A DNA stretch of 6,613 nt, taken from positions 1-6,613 of the forward strand of contig CAZSIR010000158.1 in the NCBI GenBank assembly GCA_964606765.1, in the 5' to 3' direction. Within the stretch, counting starts at the first letter, position 1. Each line of letters starts with the position of its first letter. The notes under the pieces were generated by a model. It saw only the letters and a list, made by a program, of their open reading frames with translations, was not told the origin of the DNA and ran no database searches. Origin of the DNA: Ga0077527 sp964606765. Its GTDB lineage: Bacteria; Pseudomonadota; Gammaproteobacteria; Burkholderiales; SG8-41. A program made the translations under genes and the position numbers. This document shows, in pieces, positions 5,620-6,613 of this stretch.

Positions 5620-6613
5620 TGGCCAAGGGGGTTACGCCGCAGCGGCTGCGTCAGATGTTTGACGACGGTGGTGAAATCGCGGTCCTTGATGTGCGCGAGG
5701 AGGGGGTGTATTCCCGGGACGGCCACCTGCTGCGCGTCTCGAATGTCCCGCTGAGCGTGCTGGAGCTGCGCGTGCCGGCCTTGCTGCCGCGCAAGGCGGT
5801 GCGCATCGTGGTCTGCGATGGCGGGGAAGGTGCGGCACGGCAGGCGGCGGAGAAACTGCACGCCGGGGGTTATGAAGACGTACACATCCTCGAAGGCGGC
5901 ACGCCGGCCTGGAAAGCCGCGGGCTTCGCGCTCTATACCGGCGTTTATGTGCCGAGCAAGGCCTTTGGCGAATACATCCAGCACGAGGATGCGCCGCAGG
6001 AAGTCACGGCGACGGAACTTGATGCCTGGATGAAGGCCGGCAAGGATCTGGTGGTTGTCGACAGCCGGCCGCTGGCGGAATTCAGACGCAACAGCATTCC
6101 GGGCGCGTACGACTGTCCCAGCGCTGAACTGCCTTACCGTCTGCCGGCCTTCGTGAAATCCCCCGACACCACGGTGGTGGTCAACTGCGGCGGGCGCACG
6201 CGCAGCATCATTGGCGCCCAGGTGCTGATCAATGCCGGATTCCCGAACAAGGTGTATGCCCTGCGTGACGGCACCCAGGGCTGGAAGCTCGCCGGGTTGC
6301 AACTGAACCATGGGCGCACGGAGGCCGTGCCGCCGCCGCCCGATGGCGGCAAGGGCTGGCCACTGCAGGCTGCGGAGCGGGTGGCGCGGCGTTTCGGCGT
6401 GCGCCGCATTGACCTCAAGCGGCTGCGCGGGTTGCAGGCGGACAAGTCGCGCTCCACTTATCTCTTCGATGTGCGCAATCCCGATGAATACGAAGCCGGT
6501 CATCTGCCGGGGGCGATCCATGCGCCGGGTGGACAGATGGTGCAGGCCACCGACACCTTCATCGCGGTGCGGCCTTCGGTGGTGGTGCTGGCCGACAGCG
6601 ACGGCGTGCGCGC
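5619..6613 (+). CDS. Tandem multi-rhodanese-domain protein (partial, runs off the right edge)
   Basis: The ATG shares its A with the preceding stop (TGATG), so translation is probably coupled to the selenoprotein. The 331 visible residues contain two full rhodanese domains and most of a third. Domain 1 is about 5-105: VLDVREE (22-28), active-site loop C66-DGGEGA, and LEGGTPAW (91-98). Domain 2 is about 128-228: VVDSRPLAEF (146-155), active-site C190-GGRTRS, and DGTQGW (217-222). Domain 3 starts near 262: FDVRNPDEYEAGHLPGA (283-299). Its expected active-site position in VVVLADSDGVR (321-331) has no cysteine. Betaproteobacterial relatives that I recall have four such domains in about 530 residues, so a fourth probably lies past the edge. 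Rhodaneses move sulfane sulfur, and sometimes selenium, through a cysteine persulfide or perselenide. There is no signal peptide, so it is probably cytoplasmic. Substrate is not determinable. Confidence 0.92.
   Translation, partial: MAKGVTPQRLRQMFDDGGEIAVLDVREEGVYSRDGHLLRVSNVPLSVLELRVPALLPRKAVRIVVCDGGEGAARQAAEKLHAGGYEDVHILEGGTPAWKAAGFALYTGVYVPSKAFGEYIQHEDAPQEVTATELDAWMKAGKDLVVVDSRPLAEFRRNSIPGAYDCPSAELPYRLPAFVKSPDTTVVVNCGGRTRSIIGAQVLINAGFPNKVYALRDGTQGWKLAGLQLNHGRTEAVPPPPDGGKGWPLQAAERVARRFGVRRIDLKRLRGLQADKSRSTYLFDVRNPDEYEAGHLPGAIHAPGGQMVQATDTFIAVRPSVVVLADSDGVR

Noticed and set aside
5478..6521. Long minus-strand open frame of 347 codons
   Set aside because: It lies opposite the rhodanese frame, whose domains are clear. 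Its composition is typical of antisense shadows in GC-rich DNA.

Overview
The window is high-GC, densely packed bacterial DNA. A Bug/TctC-family extracytoplasmic binding protein, a Y-family polymerase of a subtype I associate with Burkholderiales, and the codon usage all suggest a betaproteobacterium, probably Burkholderiales or a relative. This assignment is an inference from protein families; there is no rRNA gene to confirm it.

Layout. On the minus strand, running off the left edge, is a family-3 solute-binding protein without a signal peptide (start 533). It diverges from dinB, a DNA polymerase IV (633-1823, +). dinB converges, with a 4-nt gap, on an unrecognised exported protein on the minus strand (1828-2682). 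A divergent promoter region of about 180 bp follows. From there an apparent operon on the plus strand runs to the right edge: a Bug-family tripartite tricarboxylate transporter binding protein (2863-3849), a UGSC-family protein (3889-5619), and a tandem multi-rhodanese protein (5619 onward, cut by the window).

The main result is that the middle gene of this operon appears to be a selenoprotein. Ordinary ORF calling splits it into a 97-residue ORF ending at TGA 4180-4182 and a 462-residue ORF starting at 4231. The two pieces are in the same frame. The 16 codons between them read as protein, and the TGA falls exactly at the U of a U-G-S-C motif. A predicted stem of 8 bp with a 6-nt loop begins 16 nt after the TGA and has its apical loop 24 nt after it. 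That is the geometry of a bacterial SECIS element. Read through, the product is 576 residues with Sec at position 98 and a UxxC (Sec98/Cys101) redox-type motif.

How the genes may work together (inference): the Bug protein would bind an organic acid or similar solute in the periplasm. The selenoprotein and the rhodanese, whose reading frames overlap by one base (TGATG), probably form a cytoplasmic pair acting in thiol/selenol or sulfane-sulfur chemistry. The actual substrate and reaction are not visible in the sequence. The remaining genes look like unrelated neighbours.
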